Below, piece after piece: positions 1 to 9,376 of a stretch of 64,000 bases of DNA. The position numbers and the translations under genes are program-made. The DNA is taken from positions 2,281,157-2,345,156 of the forward strand of contig NZ_JAEHGE010000001.1 in NCBI RefSeq assembly GCF_016097415.1, in the 5' to 3' direction. The DNA comes from a sulfur-oxidizing endosymbiont of Gigantopelta aegis (GTDB lineage: Bacteria; Pseudomonadota; Gammaproteobacteria; GRL18). Each line of letters begins with the position of its first letter. Position 1 is the stretch's first letter. Below the pieces are notes generated by a model. It did no database searches, was not told the DNA's origin, and was given only the letters and a program-made list of their open reading frames with translations.

Positions 1-977
1 TTATGGCCACCAATGGCCGTGGTTTGATTTGTCTGACCTTGACACAACAACGTTGTAAGCAATTACAAATACCGTTGATGGTTGATAGCAATACCGCAGA
101 ATACGGTACTAACTTCACCGTATCCATTGAGGCAGCGGCAGGTGTAACGACAGGTATTTCTGCCGGTGATAGGGCTGTGACGGTGCAGGCTGCCGTTGCC
201 CCCGGTGCAAAACCTTCAGATATCGTGCAACCGGGACATATTTTTCCCTTAGAAGCGCAACCTGGCGGTGTTTTGACCCGTGCGGGTCATACTGAAGCGG
301 GCTGTGATTTAGCACGTATAGCTGGCTTGGAACCATCAGCGATGATTGTTGAAATCCTCAATGAAGATGGCAGCATGGCCAGAAGACCAGATTTAGAAGC
401 CTTTGCTGACAAGTTTGATTTAAAGATTGGTACCATTGCCGATTTGATTGAATATCGTCTGAAAAATGAACATTCAGTGGAAAAAGTCAGTGATTGTATT
501 CTGCCGACAGATGCCGGTGATTTCCGTTTAGAAGCCTATCATGATGCTATTTCAGGTCAGGTACACCTTGCCATGATTAAGGGTGAGATTAATCCCGATG
601 AGCCGGTTTTAGTCCGGGTACACATGGAGAATTCCTTCTGTGATATGTTGGGCGCAAAAATGGATGACTGTGGATGGCCTCTCAGTGATGTAATGCAACG
701 CATGGACAAAGAAGGCAGCGGTGTCATTGTTATTTTACGCAGCAATGAAACCAGTTCAGAACTCACTCATCGCATGGATCATTATCAGAAATTACAACAG
801 GGAAAACTGTCTTCTCACCCTGGCAAAACCAAAGATTTACGTACCTATGGCTTAGGTGCACAAATATTGAAATCTATCGGGGTTAAGCACATGAAAGTCA
901 TGTCAGCACCGAAAAAAATACATGGTCTATCCGGTTTTGGATTGGAAGTAGTGGAATACTACAACTCAAAAGTTTAG
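1..977 (+). CDS. ribBA: RibBA-type protein: DHBP synthase with degenerate GTP cyclohydrolase II domain (5' end cut by window)
   Basis: The first domain makes 3,4-dihydroxy-2-butanone 4-phosphate from ribulose 5-phosphate for riboflavin synthesis. The 5' end lies outside the window; the frame is open from base 3, and roughly 40 N-terminal residues should be missing. DHBP synthase signatures are ATNGRGLI near the start and RAGHTEAGCDL at residues 93-103 of the visible part. The second half is GTP cyclohydrolase II-like but poor: where active enzymes have a zinc-binding Cys triad (VRVHSECLTGD..LRCDCG), this reads VRVHMENSFCDML..MDDCG, so two of three cysteines are gone. The GCHII half is therefore probably non-catalytic, as in RibBX-type proteins. 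It lies 39 nt upstream of ribH, in the same pathway. Confidence 0.93.
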   Translation, partial: MATNGRGLICLTLTQQRCKQLQIPLMVDSNTAEYGTNFTVSIEAAAGVTTGISAGDRAVTVQAAVAPGAKPSDIVQPGHIFPLEAQPGGVLTRAGHTEAGCDLARIAGLEPSAMIVEILNEDGSMARRPDLEAFADKFDLKIGTIADLIEYRLKNEHSVEKVSDCILPTDAGDFRLEAYHDAISGQVHLAMIKGEINPDEPVLVRVHMENSFCDMLGAKMDDCGWPLSDVMQRMDKEGSGVIVILRSNETSSELTHRMDHYQKLQQGKLSSHPGKTKDLRTYGLGAQILKSIGVKHMKVMSAPKKIHGLSGFGLEVVEYYNSKV

Positions 978-1016
978 AATTTAAAGACTAGAAAAGAATT
1001 AAATCAGGATTGAAGA

Positions 1017-1487
1017 ATGAATATAAAAACATACGAAGGTGAAATGGTTGTAGAGGGTGCTAAATTTGGTATCGTCATCAGTCGTTTTAATAGTTTTCTC
1101 GTGGAGTCTTTACTTGATGGTGCATTGGATACTATCCTAAGACATGGTGGTAAAGAAGATGATATCGAAATTGTTCGTGTCCCCGGTGCGGTAGAAATAC
1201 CGCTGGCGGCCAAACGTATGGCGGCTAGTAAGAAATACGATGCAATCATTGCACTGGGTGCTGTTATTCGTGGTGGCACACCGCATTTTGAATTTGTTGC
1301 CAGTGAAAACTCAAAAGGTTTAGCGCAGGTTTGTATGGACTATGACTTACCCGTGGCCTTTGGTGTATTAACCGTTGATACCATTGAACAAGCCATTGAA
1401 CGCTCTGGTACTAAAGCGGGTAACAAGGGCACCGAAGCTGCCTTATCAGCCATTGAGATGGTTAACCTTCTGAAAAACTTTGCTTAA
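1017..1487 (+). CDS. ribH: 6,7-dimethyl-8-ribityllumazine synthase
   Basis: Condenses DHBP with 5-amino-6-ribitylaminouracil to give the lumazine precursor of riboflavin; cytoplasmic, usually a large oligomer. At 156 residues it has normal length. Visible motifs are SRFNSFLVE (22-30), PGAVEIP (56-62), [14 protein letters not shown] (81-94, with His90 at the catalytic position) and [16 protein letters not shown]. The start is ATG with AGGA about 10 nt upstream. Located between ribBA and nusB, the classic proteobacterial order, and probably cotranscribed. Confidence 0.97.
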   Translation: MNIKTYEGEMVVEGAKFGIVISRFNSFLVESLLDGALDTILRHGGKEDDIEIVRVPGAVEIPLAAKRMAASKKYDAIIALGAVIRGGTPHFEFVASENSKGLAQVCMDYDLPVAFGVLTVDTIEQAIERSGTKAGNKGTEAALSAIEMVNLLKNFA

Positions 1488-1508
1488 ATTTTAACTAGGA
1501 AAGTCATA

Positions 1509-1955
1509 GTGAAAAATCGAACCAAATCACGTCAATTTGCCGTTCAGGCACTTTATTCGTGGCTACTGACGGAACAGAATGTCTCTGATGTTGAAGTTCA
1601 TTTTATTAATGATCACGATATGGAAGATGCTGATGTGGCCTATTTTCAGGAAATTTTGCATTTTGTGACGACACATAAAATGGCTTTGATTGACCATATG
1701 GAAAGTTTTTTGAGTCGTGCCTTTGCCAGTGTTGATCCGGTTGAACAGGCTATTTTATTGGTCGGTGTTTTTGAATTGGAACAGCGCTTGGACATTCCTT
1801 ATCGCGTGTCCATTAATGAATCGGTTGAATGTGCAAAAGTTTTTGGTGCAGAAGATGGCCATAAATTCATCAATGGTATTATGGATAAGGTTGCCGGAAA
1901 ATTACGTGCAGCAGAAATGAATGCACCGCGTAAAAAGAAAGCAAGAAAGAAATAA
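1509..1955 (+). CDS. nusB: Transcription antitermination factor NusB
   Basis: RNA-binding partner of NusE (ribosomal protein S10) in antitermination of rRNA operons. The 148-residue all-helical protein begins with RTKSRQFAVQALYSW and contains the conserved IPYRVSINESVECAKVFG and KFINGIMDKVA segments. The start is GTG, chosen because AGGAA sits 8-9 nt upstream and no better start is in frame. The last 11 residues are a lysine/arginine-rich tail. It lies 21 nt after ribH and 19 nt before thiL. Confidence 0.96.
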   Translation: MKNRTKSRQFAVQALYSWLLTEQNVSDVEVHFINDHDMEDADVAYFQEILHFVTTHKMALIDHMESFLSRAFASVDPVEQAILLVGVFELEQRLDIPYRVSINESVECAKVFGAEDGHKFINGIMDKVAGKLRAAEMNAPRKKKARKK

Positions 1956-1974
1956 ATAATACGCTAAGGGTCAA

Positions 1975-2958
1975 ATGTCGAAATCAGAATTTCAACTTAT
2001 AGAAGCTTATTTTTCTGATCCGACTCCTGTGTCTCGTGATGATGTCATACTCGGCATCGGTGACGACTGCGCCATTGTTGCGCCACGTAAACAATCTCAA
2101 TTAGCAGTATCTATTGATACCCTAATCAGTGGTGTGCATTTTCCTCACAATACCTCTCCTGATGCGATTGCTTATAAAGCACTGGCGGTAAATCTGAGTG
2201 ACTTAGCCGCCATGGGAGCAGATCCCGCATGGTTTACCCTGAGTTTGAGTTTACCTGAAACGCTACCTTCGTTTTCACGTGAAGCATGGCTGGCACAATT
2301 TTCCAGTGCATTATTTTCCCTGGCACAACAGTATAATATTCAATTAATTGGTGGCGATACAACCAAAGGCTCTCTATCAATTACGATTCAGGTGACGGGT
2401 TATTTACCCCCCGACGCTCAAATGAAACGGGCTGGTGCTCAAGTCGATGATTTAATTGTGCTGACGGGGGTTTTGGGAGCTGCTGCTATCGGTCTGGATA
2501 TCGCGTTACAACAGAATGAGTCGTCCTATGCTTGTTTGAGTGAAGCCGAGAAGGCATCGGCGCTTAAGGCGCTGAATTACCCAATACCAAGAGTTGAAGA
2601 AGGCTTAAGTCTGCAAGGCATCGCCCATGCTGCATTGGATTTGTCAGATGGTTTATTATCTGATCTGGGGCATATTTTAACAGCGAGTCATGTAGGGGCA
2701 GAGATAAGCCTGGAAAAAATCCCTCTGGCAACCTCTTTGGGCTGTTTAGATAAAAACACTGCCTGGGAAAAGGCTTTGACGGGTGGTGATGATTATGAAT
2801 TGTGTTTTACCATCGCAGCAGCAGACTGGCCTGAACTAGAAAATAAATACCCGCATTTTACTGTGATTGGCCTTATTTGTGCCGAACAAGGCCTGCGCCT
2901 GCTGGATCAAGAAAAAGAAATTAAACTATCAATACGAGGCTATGACCATTTTGGATAA
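1975..2958 (+). CDS. thiL: Thiamine-monophosphate kinase
   Basis: Phosphorylates thiamine monophosphate to thiamine pyrophosphate, the last step of cofactor synthesis. The 327-residue protein of the AIR-synthase/PurM-like fold shows GIGDDCAIV (27-35), SIDTLISGVHF, a glycine-rich AVNLSDLAAMGADP, IGGDTTKG and ALDLSDGLLSDLG, all conserved in ThiL. Its 3' end overlaps the start of pgpA by 17 nt, which suggests translational coupling. Confidence 0.96.
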   Translation: MSKSEFQLIEAYFSDPTPVSRDDVILGIGDDCAIVAPRKQSQLAVSIDTLISGVHFPHNTSPDAIAYKALAVNLSDLAAMGADPAWFTLSLSLPETLPSFSREAWLAQFSSALFSLAQQYNIQLIGGDTTKGSLSITIQVTGYLPPDAQMKRAGAQVDDLIVLTGVLGAAAIGLDIALQQNESSYACLSEAEKASALKALNYPIPRVEEGLSLQGIAHAALDLSDGLLSDLGHILTASHVGAEISLEKIPLATSLGCLDKNTAWEKALTGGDDYELCFTIAAADWPELENKYPHFTVIGLICAEQGLRLLDQEKEIKLSIRGYDHFG

Positions 2959-3436
2959 GGATGAAATACGCAGTCGTCATCAGGTCTGGACAAATCCCTG
3001 GCATTTTCTCGGCTTTGGCTTTGGTTCAGGCTTAGCTAAGTTTGCTCCCGGCACCTTCGGTACCTTGGCGGCCATTCCGCTCTATCTTTTATTGGTGCAA
3101 TTACCCTGGCTTGCCTATGCTTTAATCACTATCATTGCGTTTTTTATTGGCATCAAAATTTGCCAGATCACATCGGATGATTTAAAAGTGCATGATTTCT
3201 CAGGTATCGTCTGGGATGAGTTTGTAGGTTTTTGGATCACCATGTTTCTTATTCCCTTGGATTGGAAATGGGTACTAATCGGCTTTATTCTCTTTCGTTT
3301 CTTTGATATTGTGAAGCCGTGGCCCATTCGTTATCTGGATAAGCACGTTGAAGGTGGCTTTGGGATCATGATTGATGATGTATTGGCAGGGATATTTGCC
3401 TGGATTTGCCTGTATTTGATCGTTAGTTATTGGTAA
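2942..3436 (+). CDS. pgpA: Phosphatidylglycerophosphatase A
   Basis: Membrane phosphatase that converts phosphatidylglycerophosphate to phosphatidylglycerol. The frame is open further upstream (from 2867), but ATG 2942 is preferred: it follows an ACGAGG ribosome-binding site, starts 17 nt inside the thiL end and gives a normal 164-residue protein. FGFGSGLAKFAPGTFGTLAAIPLY is the family N-terminal signature, and DDLKVHDFSGIVWDEFVG contains the conserved acidic cluster. Four hydrophobic segments follow. It is the last gene of the rib-nus-thi-pgp group; a palindromic repeat lies just downstream. Confidence 0.94.
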   Translation: MTILDKDEIRSRHQVWTNPWHFLGFGFGSGLAKFAPGTFGTLAAIPLYLLLVQLPWLAYALITIIAFFIGIKICQITSDDLKVHDFSGIVWDEFVGFWITMFLIPLDWKWVLIGFILFRFFDIVKPWPIRYLDKHVEGGFGIMIDDVLAGIFAWICLYLIVSYW

Positions 3437-3473
3437 ATTGAGTATAACTCCATACTAATTTTACACTTAAAAT

Positions 3474-3570
3474 GTAGGATGTGGTGAGGTACGAACCGCA
3501 TCAATGGTTTAAATAGGAAATTGGTTTAAACAAACATCTATGATGCGGTTCGTGCCTCACCACATCCTAC
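3474..3570. repeat. REP-like palindromic repeat, family A, copy 1
   Basis: Two nearly perfect 30-nt arms (left 3474-3503, starting GTAGGATGTGGTGAGG; right 3541-3570) flank a 37-nt centre. The same arms recur at 5181-5263 with a different centre, so this is a dispersed intergenic element and not simply a pgpA terminator. The transcript could fold into a long hairpin. Confidence 0.85.
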
Positions 3571-3603
3571 GAATGAAAAGATAAATTGGCTAAAGGATTG
3601 TGT

Positions 3604-4269
3604 GTGAAACGAGTAAAATGGAAACACTTTAACAACTGCAGCTTGGCGGCTCTACTTTTCTTCCTTTGGACTGGAAATAGTTTTGCCAGTCATAAAATAA
3701 AAGTCATGGCTTTGTTTACCGATAAGGCGATGGTCATGATTGATGGTCAGACAAAGGTACTAAAAAAAGGTAAAACCTTTAATGGCATTACCCTGATCAG
3801 CTCAGATAGTGATGCAGTGGTTTTGCAACTGCATGGGCAAAAAAAATCATTTAAACTAGGCTCTGAAATTTCTACCAGCTTTAAGAAAACTGACCCCTCT
3901 AAGGAACTGATTGTCTGGAAAGATTCCCGCAATATGTTCCGTATCGATGGCAGTATCAATAATAAGGCCATGCAGTTTTTGGTTGATACGGGGGCATCAT
4001 CTATCGCGATGAGTTCTCATGCCGCTAATCGTATTGGTTTGAGTTATAAGCAGGGGGCTTTGATGCAAGCAAGCACTGCATCAGGTGTTGCAACCGGCTA
4101 TCGTGTTAAACTGGATAAAGTGAAAATAGGCCATATCCTGCTCTATAATGTTGATGCAGTGGTGTTAAGTGGTGCTTATCCTAATGAGGTGTTGCTAGGA
4201 CAAACCTTTCTCAGTCGTATTCACATGATACGTGATGGTGATAAAGTGCGCTTGAGAAAGAAATTTTAG
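3604..4269 (+). CDS. Exported retropepsin-like aspartic protease (clan AA, TIGR02281 type)
   Basis: Probably a periplasmic or membrane-attached single-domain aspartyl protease. The start is taken as GTG 3604 because AAAGGA lies 6 nt upstream; an in-frame TTG at 3586 is the alternative. The 221-residue protein has a basic N-terminus, a hydrophobic stretch ending NSFA-SHK like a cleavable signal peptide, then an SH3-like region. The protease domain carries the active-site motif FLVDTGASSIAMS (Asp about residue 128) and a C-terminal hydrophobic LLGQTFLSRI. One catalytic Asp per chain implies a dimer, as in retropepsins. Substrate unknown. Converges on yaaA. Confidence 0.82.
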   Translation: MKRVKWKHFNNCSLAALLFFLWTGNSFASHKIKVMALFTDKAMVMIDGQTKVLKKGKTFNGITLISSDSDAVVLQLHGQKKSFKLGSEISTSFKKTDPSKELIVWKDSRNMFRIDGSINNKAMQFLVDTGASSIAMSSHAANRIGLSYKQGALMQASTASGVATGYRVKLDKVKIGHILLYNVDAVVLSGAYPNEVLLGQTFLSRIHMIRDGDKVRLRKKF

Positions 4270-4334
4270 TGATATTTATAACGGCTCAGGATTCTGGCCT
4301 CGTGACCTTTTGATACAAGCACTCCGCCTTTAAA

Positions 4335-5102
4335 TTAGCGCAAAAACACCCAATCATTGGCCGTCGATAATTCAGCATTATAGGCATAACCCGCTTCGCT
4401 GAATTCTTTGATTTTCTCAACATCAATGATGTGATTTTTCAAAATATAAGCACTCATCATCCCACGGGCTTTTTTTGCATAAATGCCAATGATTTTATAA
4501 CTGCCATCATCGCGTGTTTCTTTAAAGACAGGGGTGATGAGCTGACCCTGTATTTCTTTAGTTTTAACGGATTTAAAGTATTCATTTGAGGCCAGATTCA
4601 CTAAGGTATCACTGCCTGCTTTTTTGAGTTGCTTGTTCAGCAATTGGGTGATTTGACTACCCCAGAATTCATAAAGGTTTTTCCCCCGCTCATTCTCCAG
4701 ACGAGTACCCATTTCTAAGCGATAGGGTTGCATCAGATCTAAAGGGCGTAGTAGACCATATAAGCCGGATAAAATACGCAGGTGATCTTGCGTGAAGGCG
4801 AGATCATCATCAGAAAAACTTTCAATGTTAATGCCCGCATAGACATCACCTTTAAAAGTTAAAATTGCTTGTTTCGCATTTTGCGGATTAAAGGGCTGAC
4901 TCCAATCATGGTAGCGATCAAAGTTCAGCTTGGCCAAATTACTGCTCAGGTGCATGAGCTTTTCTAATTGCTTGGCAGAGTAGGGCTTCAAGGTTTCGAT
5001 GAGTTCACTCGCATCTGACAGGCAATCAGGCAGGGTAAAATCATCAGTTTGAGGCAAGCTATCAAAATCCAGTTTCTTAGCGGGTGAAATCACAATAAGC
5101 AT
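4335..5102 (-). CDS. yaaA: Peroxide stress protein YaaA (DUF328 family)
   Basis: In E. coli YaaA limits DNA and protein damage under peroxide stress by keeping free iron low. The protein here is 255 residues, the normal length. It begins with the signature MLIVISPAKKLDF and contains FNPQNAKQAILTFKGDVY, LSGLYGLLRPLD, NLASNEYFK and FKETRDDGSYK. Single gene, convergent with the protease gene; a family-A palindrome lies about 80 nt upstream. Confidence 0.95.
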   Translation of the reverse strand: MLIVISPAKKLDFDSLPQTDDFTLPDCLSDASELIETLKPYSAKQLEKLMHLSSNLAKLNFDRYHDWSQPFNPQNAKQAILTFKGDVYAGINIESFSDDDLAFTQDHLRILSGLYGLLRPLDLMQPYRLEMGTRLENERGKNLYEFWGSQITQLLNKQLKKAGSDTLVNLASNEYFKSVKTKEIQGQLITPVFKETRDDGSYKIIGIYAKKARGMMSAYILKNHIIDVEKIKEFSEAGYAYNAELSTANDWVFLR

Positions 5103-5180
5103 TATAAATAACCTGTTAAATACTTTAAAAATAGAAGACTATAAAGGACAGATCAAATAAGCCCATTTATCTTTACACTT

Positions 5181-5263
5181 GTAGGATGTGGTGAGGAACG
5201 AACCGCATCAAAAACGTTTGTTTAAAGCCCCATTGATGCGGTTCGTTCCTCACCACATCCTAC
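5181..5263. repeat. REP-like palindromic repeat, family A, copy 2
   Basis: Left arm 5181-5210 and right arm 5234-5263 are inverted copies of each other, and both match the 3474-3570 element except at one or two positions. The centre (23 nt) differs from copy 1. It lies in the yaaA-ppc intergenic space (5103-5491), where I see no gene. Confidence 0.85.
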
Positions 5264-5491
5264 ATTTGAAGTGCAAAGCAGGTTGATCTGTTCTCACTAT
5301 AGCTATTATCCTAAAATAATCAGTTGAATCGTAGCGAGAGCGACTTAGGTGTTGAAGATTAAGGGTTTTACAGGTTATTTTGGCTTTATTCGTAGTCACC
5401 CTACGGGTGAAGTCAAAATATTCTGGAAAATCCTTAAGATTCAGTGCATAAGGCGGTCGCAGTAGGTTCAACTGATTTTTTTAGGATTATA

Positions 5492-8284
5492 CTAACCAGT
5501 GTTTCTCATACCACCAGCAATGGCATTAATTGAGCGCAATAAGGGGCTGAGCCAGATATCTTGTTCTTCGTTGGTTAGCAATTCATTTCGATAGCGTTTG
5601 AGCAAAGTGAGCTGCACATGTACTAATGAATCTAAATAGGGCTGACGGCGACCCAATGAAAGCCCTAGTGTTGGATTATGTTCCAATAATTCATTAATTT
5701 GAGCAACTTTAAATATACTCTCAACAGTTTGCTGATATTCATCACGAATAAGAGGGTAAATCGTATCACGGGTATTATCATCCAGACACAATTCAGAATA
5801 CTCTTTGGCAATGTTCATATCTGCTTTATAAAGCGCCATCTGGGTATTATCCAGCAATGAATTGAAATAAGGCCAATTCTGATACATTTCACGTAGCCGT
5901 TGTAAGTTAGCTTCATCCTGTTGAATATACTGACTCAAGGCCGCACCAATGCCATACCAGGCAGGCAATGTATGGCGAGATTGTGCCCAGCCAAAGACCC
6001 AGCCGATAGCACGGACAGAGGTTTTCGAGCGATCGCCGGTTTTTCTATGGGATGGACGTGAACCAATGTTCATCAGGCCAATTTCGCTCACCGGTGTGGC
6101 TTCATAAAAATAATCTAAAAAGCCCGGGGTGTTATCGGTGAGTGTGCGGTACTGATGTTCACCAATTTTTGTTAATTGCGCCATGGTTTCCAGATAGTCA
6201 GGATTGTCATCCCGCTCAGCCTTAATCAGGCAACTACTGGATTTCATGAGGCCACTAATGCCCATGGTCAATTCGTAGACTGCTGTTTCACTATTACTGT
6301 ATTTATTGGACAATACTTCACCCTGTTCGGTGAATTTAATTTGTCCATGTACTGAGCCAAATGGCTGTGCCAAAATAGCTTCATGGGTTGGGCCGCCACC
6401 GCGACCAATGGTACCACCACGGCCATGAAACAGTCGAATATCAATGCTCTTTTCTTTGGCTAATTCAGTGATGCGACGTTGCGCACCATACAAATTCCAG
6501 CTGGAAGCGAGGATACCGCCATCTTTACAGGAATCAGAATAGCCCAGCATGACTTCTTGTAGGTTTCCGGCAGAGCGCAGGTATTTGATGTAAGTATCAT
6601 TATCAAACAAGGCCAGCATCACCGGCTCGATATGCTCCAGATCTTCTACGGTTTCAAATAAGGGTGATACGGTGATATAGCAAAATGGCTGTCCGTCTTT
6701 ATCTTTGCCTAAGAGACCGCTGAGGCGAGATAACAACATGACTTCCATGACATGACTGGCAGTATGGGTCATGGAAATAACATATTGATTAAAGAGTTTC
6801 GGGCTGATTTCACGACGCAGACGCAATACGACATCAAATACTTGAATAATATTGGCCGTGGCTTCTGATAGCTCACCCTGATTAAAGTGTGGTAATTCAT
6901 CTTGATCGATCAGGCGAGCTAAAAGTGCCATGCGTTCATCTTCATTGAGACTAGGGTAGTCAGCCTCTAGGCTCATGCATTGTAATAATTCAGCTACCGC
7001 ATCGCTGTGATAATTTGATTCTTGACGAATATCCAGTTGTTCCAGAAAGAAACCAAAGGTTTCTGCGAGTCGAATGACATTTTTTAACGGCCCAAAGGCT
7101 AATTCACAATCATTATGAGAGCATAGTGAGTCTTGAATTAGAATCAAATCCTGATAGAAATCAGCTTCATTTTCATATCCGCTATAATTGGATTGAGCAC
7201 GTTGTCCCTTAATTTTTGCTTGCACCTGAGCCATACGGTATTCGAGTTTATTGCGCATAATAAATAATTTACGGCGATAGGGCTCAGTTGAAAAAAGATT
7301 GGGACGGTTTTCAAATAAATGCTTATAGGTTTTATTATCGTGTTCTAAAGAAGCTGAAAATGCATCGTTTGGGGTACATAAAGCACTGGAATGTGTTAAT
7401 TGGTGTGATAGCTTATCAACATCACTGATATAACGCTTAAGTATTTCCCGGCTTTGGTAACGTGCAGTGGTTTCGGTAATTTTTGCGGTAACAAAGGGGT
7501 TGCCATCGCGATCACCGCCAATCCAAGAGCCAAATTGTAGAAAAGCCGGTATTTTAAAGTTAGCCGCTTCTTCAGGATAGACACGTTGAATTGCACGCTC
7601 TAAATATTGATATATAACAGGAATGGCATCAAATAAGGATTCACGGAAATAATATAGGCCATTTTTAACTTCATCAATGACTTGTGGCTTCTCACTGCGT
7701 ACTTCATCGGTTTTCCATAATACCTGAATCTCGTTATTGAGTTCCTGAGTAAGGCTTTCTTTTTGGTAGGGCCCTAAACGTGGATCATCGAGCTTTTTAA
7801 TATCAATAAAAATACGTCGCAGACACTCTAAAATAGTACGGCGCTTAGCTTCCGTTGGATGAGCAGTGAATACCGGCATATAGGACAGGCTGTTTAAGAG
7901 TTCTTGAAATTGTTCGGCAGAAATACCCTGTTGTTTGAATTCTCTTAGCGTTTCGCTAAATGAGCCTTCCCATAAGGCTTCACCACCATTGGCCTGGCGA
8001 CGGCGTTCTTTATGTTGTTGAGTTTCTTCCACCACACTGACAAGGTTAAAATAAGTACTGAAAGCACGAATAACCTGTTCAAGTGTCTGTGAGTCAAGTT
8101 GCTCGATGAGTTGCATCAATTGTTGACGCTTGTTTTCATCGGGTTCTTTTCTTAGCTCAATGTGACCGGTGCGTAGCTCTTCAACCACATCAAAAACAGT
8201 TTCGCGGGTGTGATTTTTTAAAATATCACCCAAGGCCGAGCCAATTTGTTTCACTTTTGAGCGTAGTTCTTTATCGCCGTACAT
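5492..8284 (-). CDS. ppc: Phosphoenolpyruvate carboxylase
   Basis: Carboxylates PEP with bicarbonate to oxaloacetate, replenishing the TCA cycle. The 930-residue protein is intact. It shows the catalytic-His motif VFTAHPTEAKRRT (His142), GSWIGGDRDGNPFVT, VMLGYSDSCKDGG, the glycine-rich FHGRGGTIGRGGGP (about residues 617-630), the conserved QSRHTLPAWYGIG and the invariant C-terminal NTG. Monocistronic, with about 380 bp of non-coding DNA upstream. Confidence 0.98.
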   Translation of the reverse strand: MYGDKELRSKVKQIGSALGDILKNHTRETVFDVVEELRTGHIELRKEPDENKRQQLMQLIEQLDSQTLEQVIRAFSTYFNLVSVVEETQQHKERRRQANGGEALWEGSFSETLREFKQQGISAEQFQELLNSLSYMPVFTAHPTEAKRRTILECLRRIFIDIKKLDDPRLGPYQKESLTQELNNEIQVLWKTDEVRSEKPQVIDEVKNGLYYFRESLFDAIPVIYQYLERAIQRVYPEEAANFKIPAFLQFGSWIGGDRDGNPFVTAKITETTARYQSREILKRYISDVDKLSHQLTHSSALCTPNDAFSASLEHDNKTYKHLFENRPNLFSTEPYRRKLFIMRNKLEYRMAQVQAKIKGQRAQSNYSGYENEADFYQDLILIQDSLCSHNDCELAFGPLKNVIRLAETFGFFLEQLDIRQESNYHSDAVAELLQCMSLEADYPSLNEDERMALLARLIDQDELPHFNQGELSEATANIIQVFDVVLRLRREISPKLFNQYVISMTHTASHVMEVMLLSRLSGLLGKDKDGQPFCYITVSPLFETVEDLEHIEPVMLALFDNDTYIKYLRSAGNLQEVMLGYSDSCKDGGILASSWNLYGAQRRITELAKEKSIDIRLFHGRGGTIGRGGGPTHEAILAQPFGSVHGQIKFTEQGEVLSNKYSNSETAVYELTMGISGLMKSSSCLIKAERDDNPDYLETMAQLTKIGEHQYRTLTDNTPGFLDYFYEATPVSEIGLMNIGSRPSHRKTGDRSKTSVRAIGWVFGWAQSRHTLPAWYGIGAALSQYIQQDEANLQRLREMYQNWPYFNSLLDNTQMALYKADMNIAKEYSELCLDDNTRDTIYPLIRDEYQQTVESIFKVAQINELLEHNPTLGLSLGRRQPYLDSLVHVQLTLLKRYRNELLTNEEQDIWLSPLLRSINAIAGGMRNTG

Positions 8285-8663
8285 AATTTATCGCCTTAAG
8301 ACTCGATTGTTAGTGAGAGTCTTCTCTTCGGTTAATAGTATAATTATTGGGTTAAATCGTTGGAATATTTTTGCGGAATGATATGAATGAAATTAATTTA
8401 ACCCGAGTCAAAATAGGAATAATGGCGGGTATTATACTCTATTTTTATTATAAAGGGTTAATGACAATACGCTTCGCTAAGCAGCGATATCCTATATCAG
8501 AGACGTATTAAAAAGTAGGATGCTGCTGAGGTACGAAGCGCATCAAGTATGCAGGGATATTAGTTATGGGGTTCAGGAGGAGGATATTACTATTTTACAG
8601 CTAAGCGAATGCTTTTCAAAGAGCGGAATAAACTATACCGCTCTTAAAAATAAATATTGCTAT
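8285..8663. other. Non-coding gap with degenerate REP-like half elements
   Basis: No convincing gene. Bases 8515-8545 read GTAGGATGCTGCTGAGGTACG and onward, a diverged left arm of the family-A palindrome. Bases 8468-8495 resemble the reverse complement of the same arm. The ppc promoter must lie in 8285-8460, but I do not see a confident -35/-10 pair. Confidence 0.4.
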
Positions 8664-9270
8664 TCAGTTAATAAAACCATTTTCATTATCGTCGTCATCT
8701 TCTTCTTCAGAACCACCTGATACCTGAGTAAACGCTTTGTAGTATGCCGTTGGTGTAGAAAATAACTTACCAAAACCATGTTTACCAAACATTTTCAAAT
8801 CGTAGAAATAAGCCGCAATTCTAAAACGAGCATGTAAGGCAATGATTTTATTATCAGTTACCATGATTTCATAAGGTAAAATAAGCAGTACGTTTAAGCG
8901 GTAAATAGTCAACAATATCCATGGTTTTACGGGTATTGAGTGCTTCTTCACCGGTTTCTCTATCATTCATAGATACGCCATAAATAACCTGATTTTTACC
9001 CGGTATCTTTATTTTATATACTTTATTGATGCCACTATTGTCTTTCTTAAAGCCTTCTTCCAGCGCTTTTATCGCTGCTGAATGCGTTTTATACTCAGGT
9101 AATTCGTAAAAAGAGTGGAAGCCTTCAAGGCCAAAGCTATACTTATAGCGTTTCAATTTTCTAGCAGTTAAGCCTTCACCACCGAAGAATTGTTCAAAAC
9201 CAAAGGCGCGGGACATTTGATCCAGGATGGGTTGGAGATCAATGTTTTTCATGCGATAAGCATGCTGCAT
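8664..9270 (-). pseudogene. Unknown protein, split by a frameshift
   Basis: Two overlapping minus-strand frames form one protein of about 200 residues. The N-terminal part (9270 down to 8869) ends KTMDIVDYLPLKR; the C-terminal part resumes one frame over as LILPYEIMVTDNKIIALHARF and runs to 8664. A single-base indel near 8880-8900 joins them. The product ends in an acidic tail (SGGSEEEDDDDNENG). I do not recognise the family. It could be an authentic frameshift or a sequencing error. Adjacent to a decayed IS4 element. Confidence 0.6.
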
Positions 9271-9376
9271 ATCATAGGCTGGACCTTAAGGAATTATGAA
9301 TTTTTAACATCATAAATTTACGCTCCATATAGAGGGTTTAGCCCCAGTTTTGATCGCCCAGATTTTTTATCTCGCT

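Noticed and set aside
8520-8720. 66-codon plus-strand frame upstream of the split unknown gene
   Set aside because: It begins within a REP-like half element, has no ribosome-binding site and runs antisense into the 8664-9270 pseudogene.
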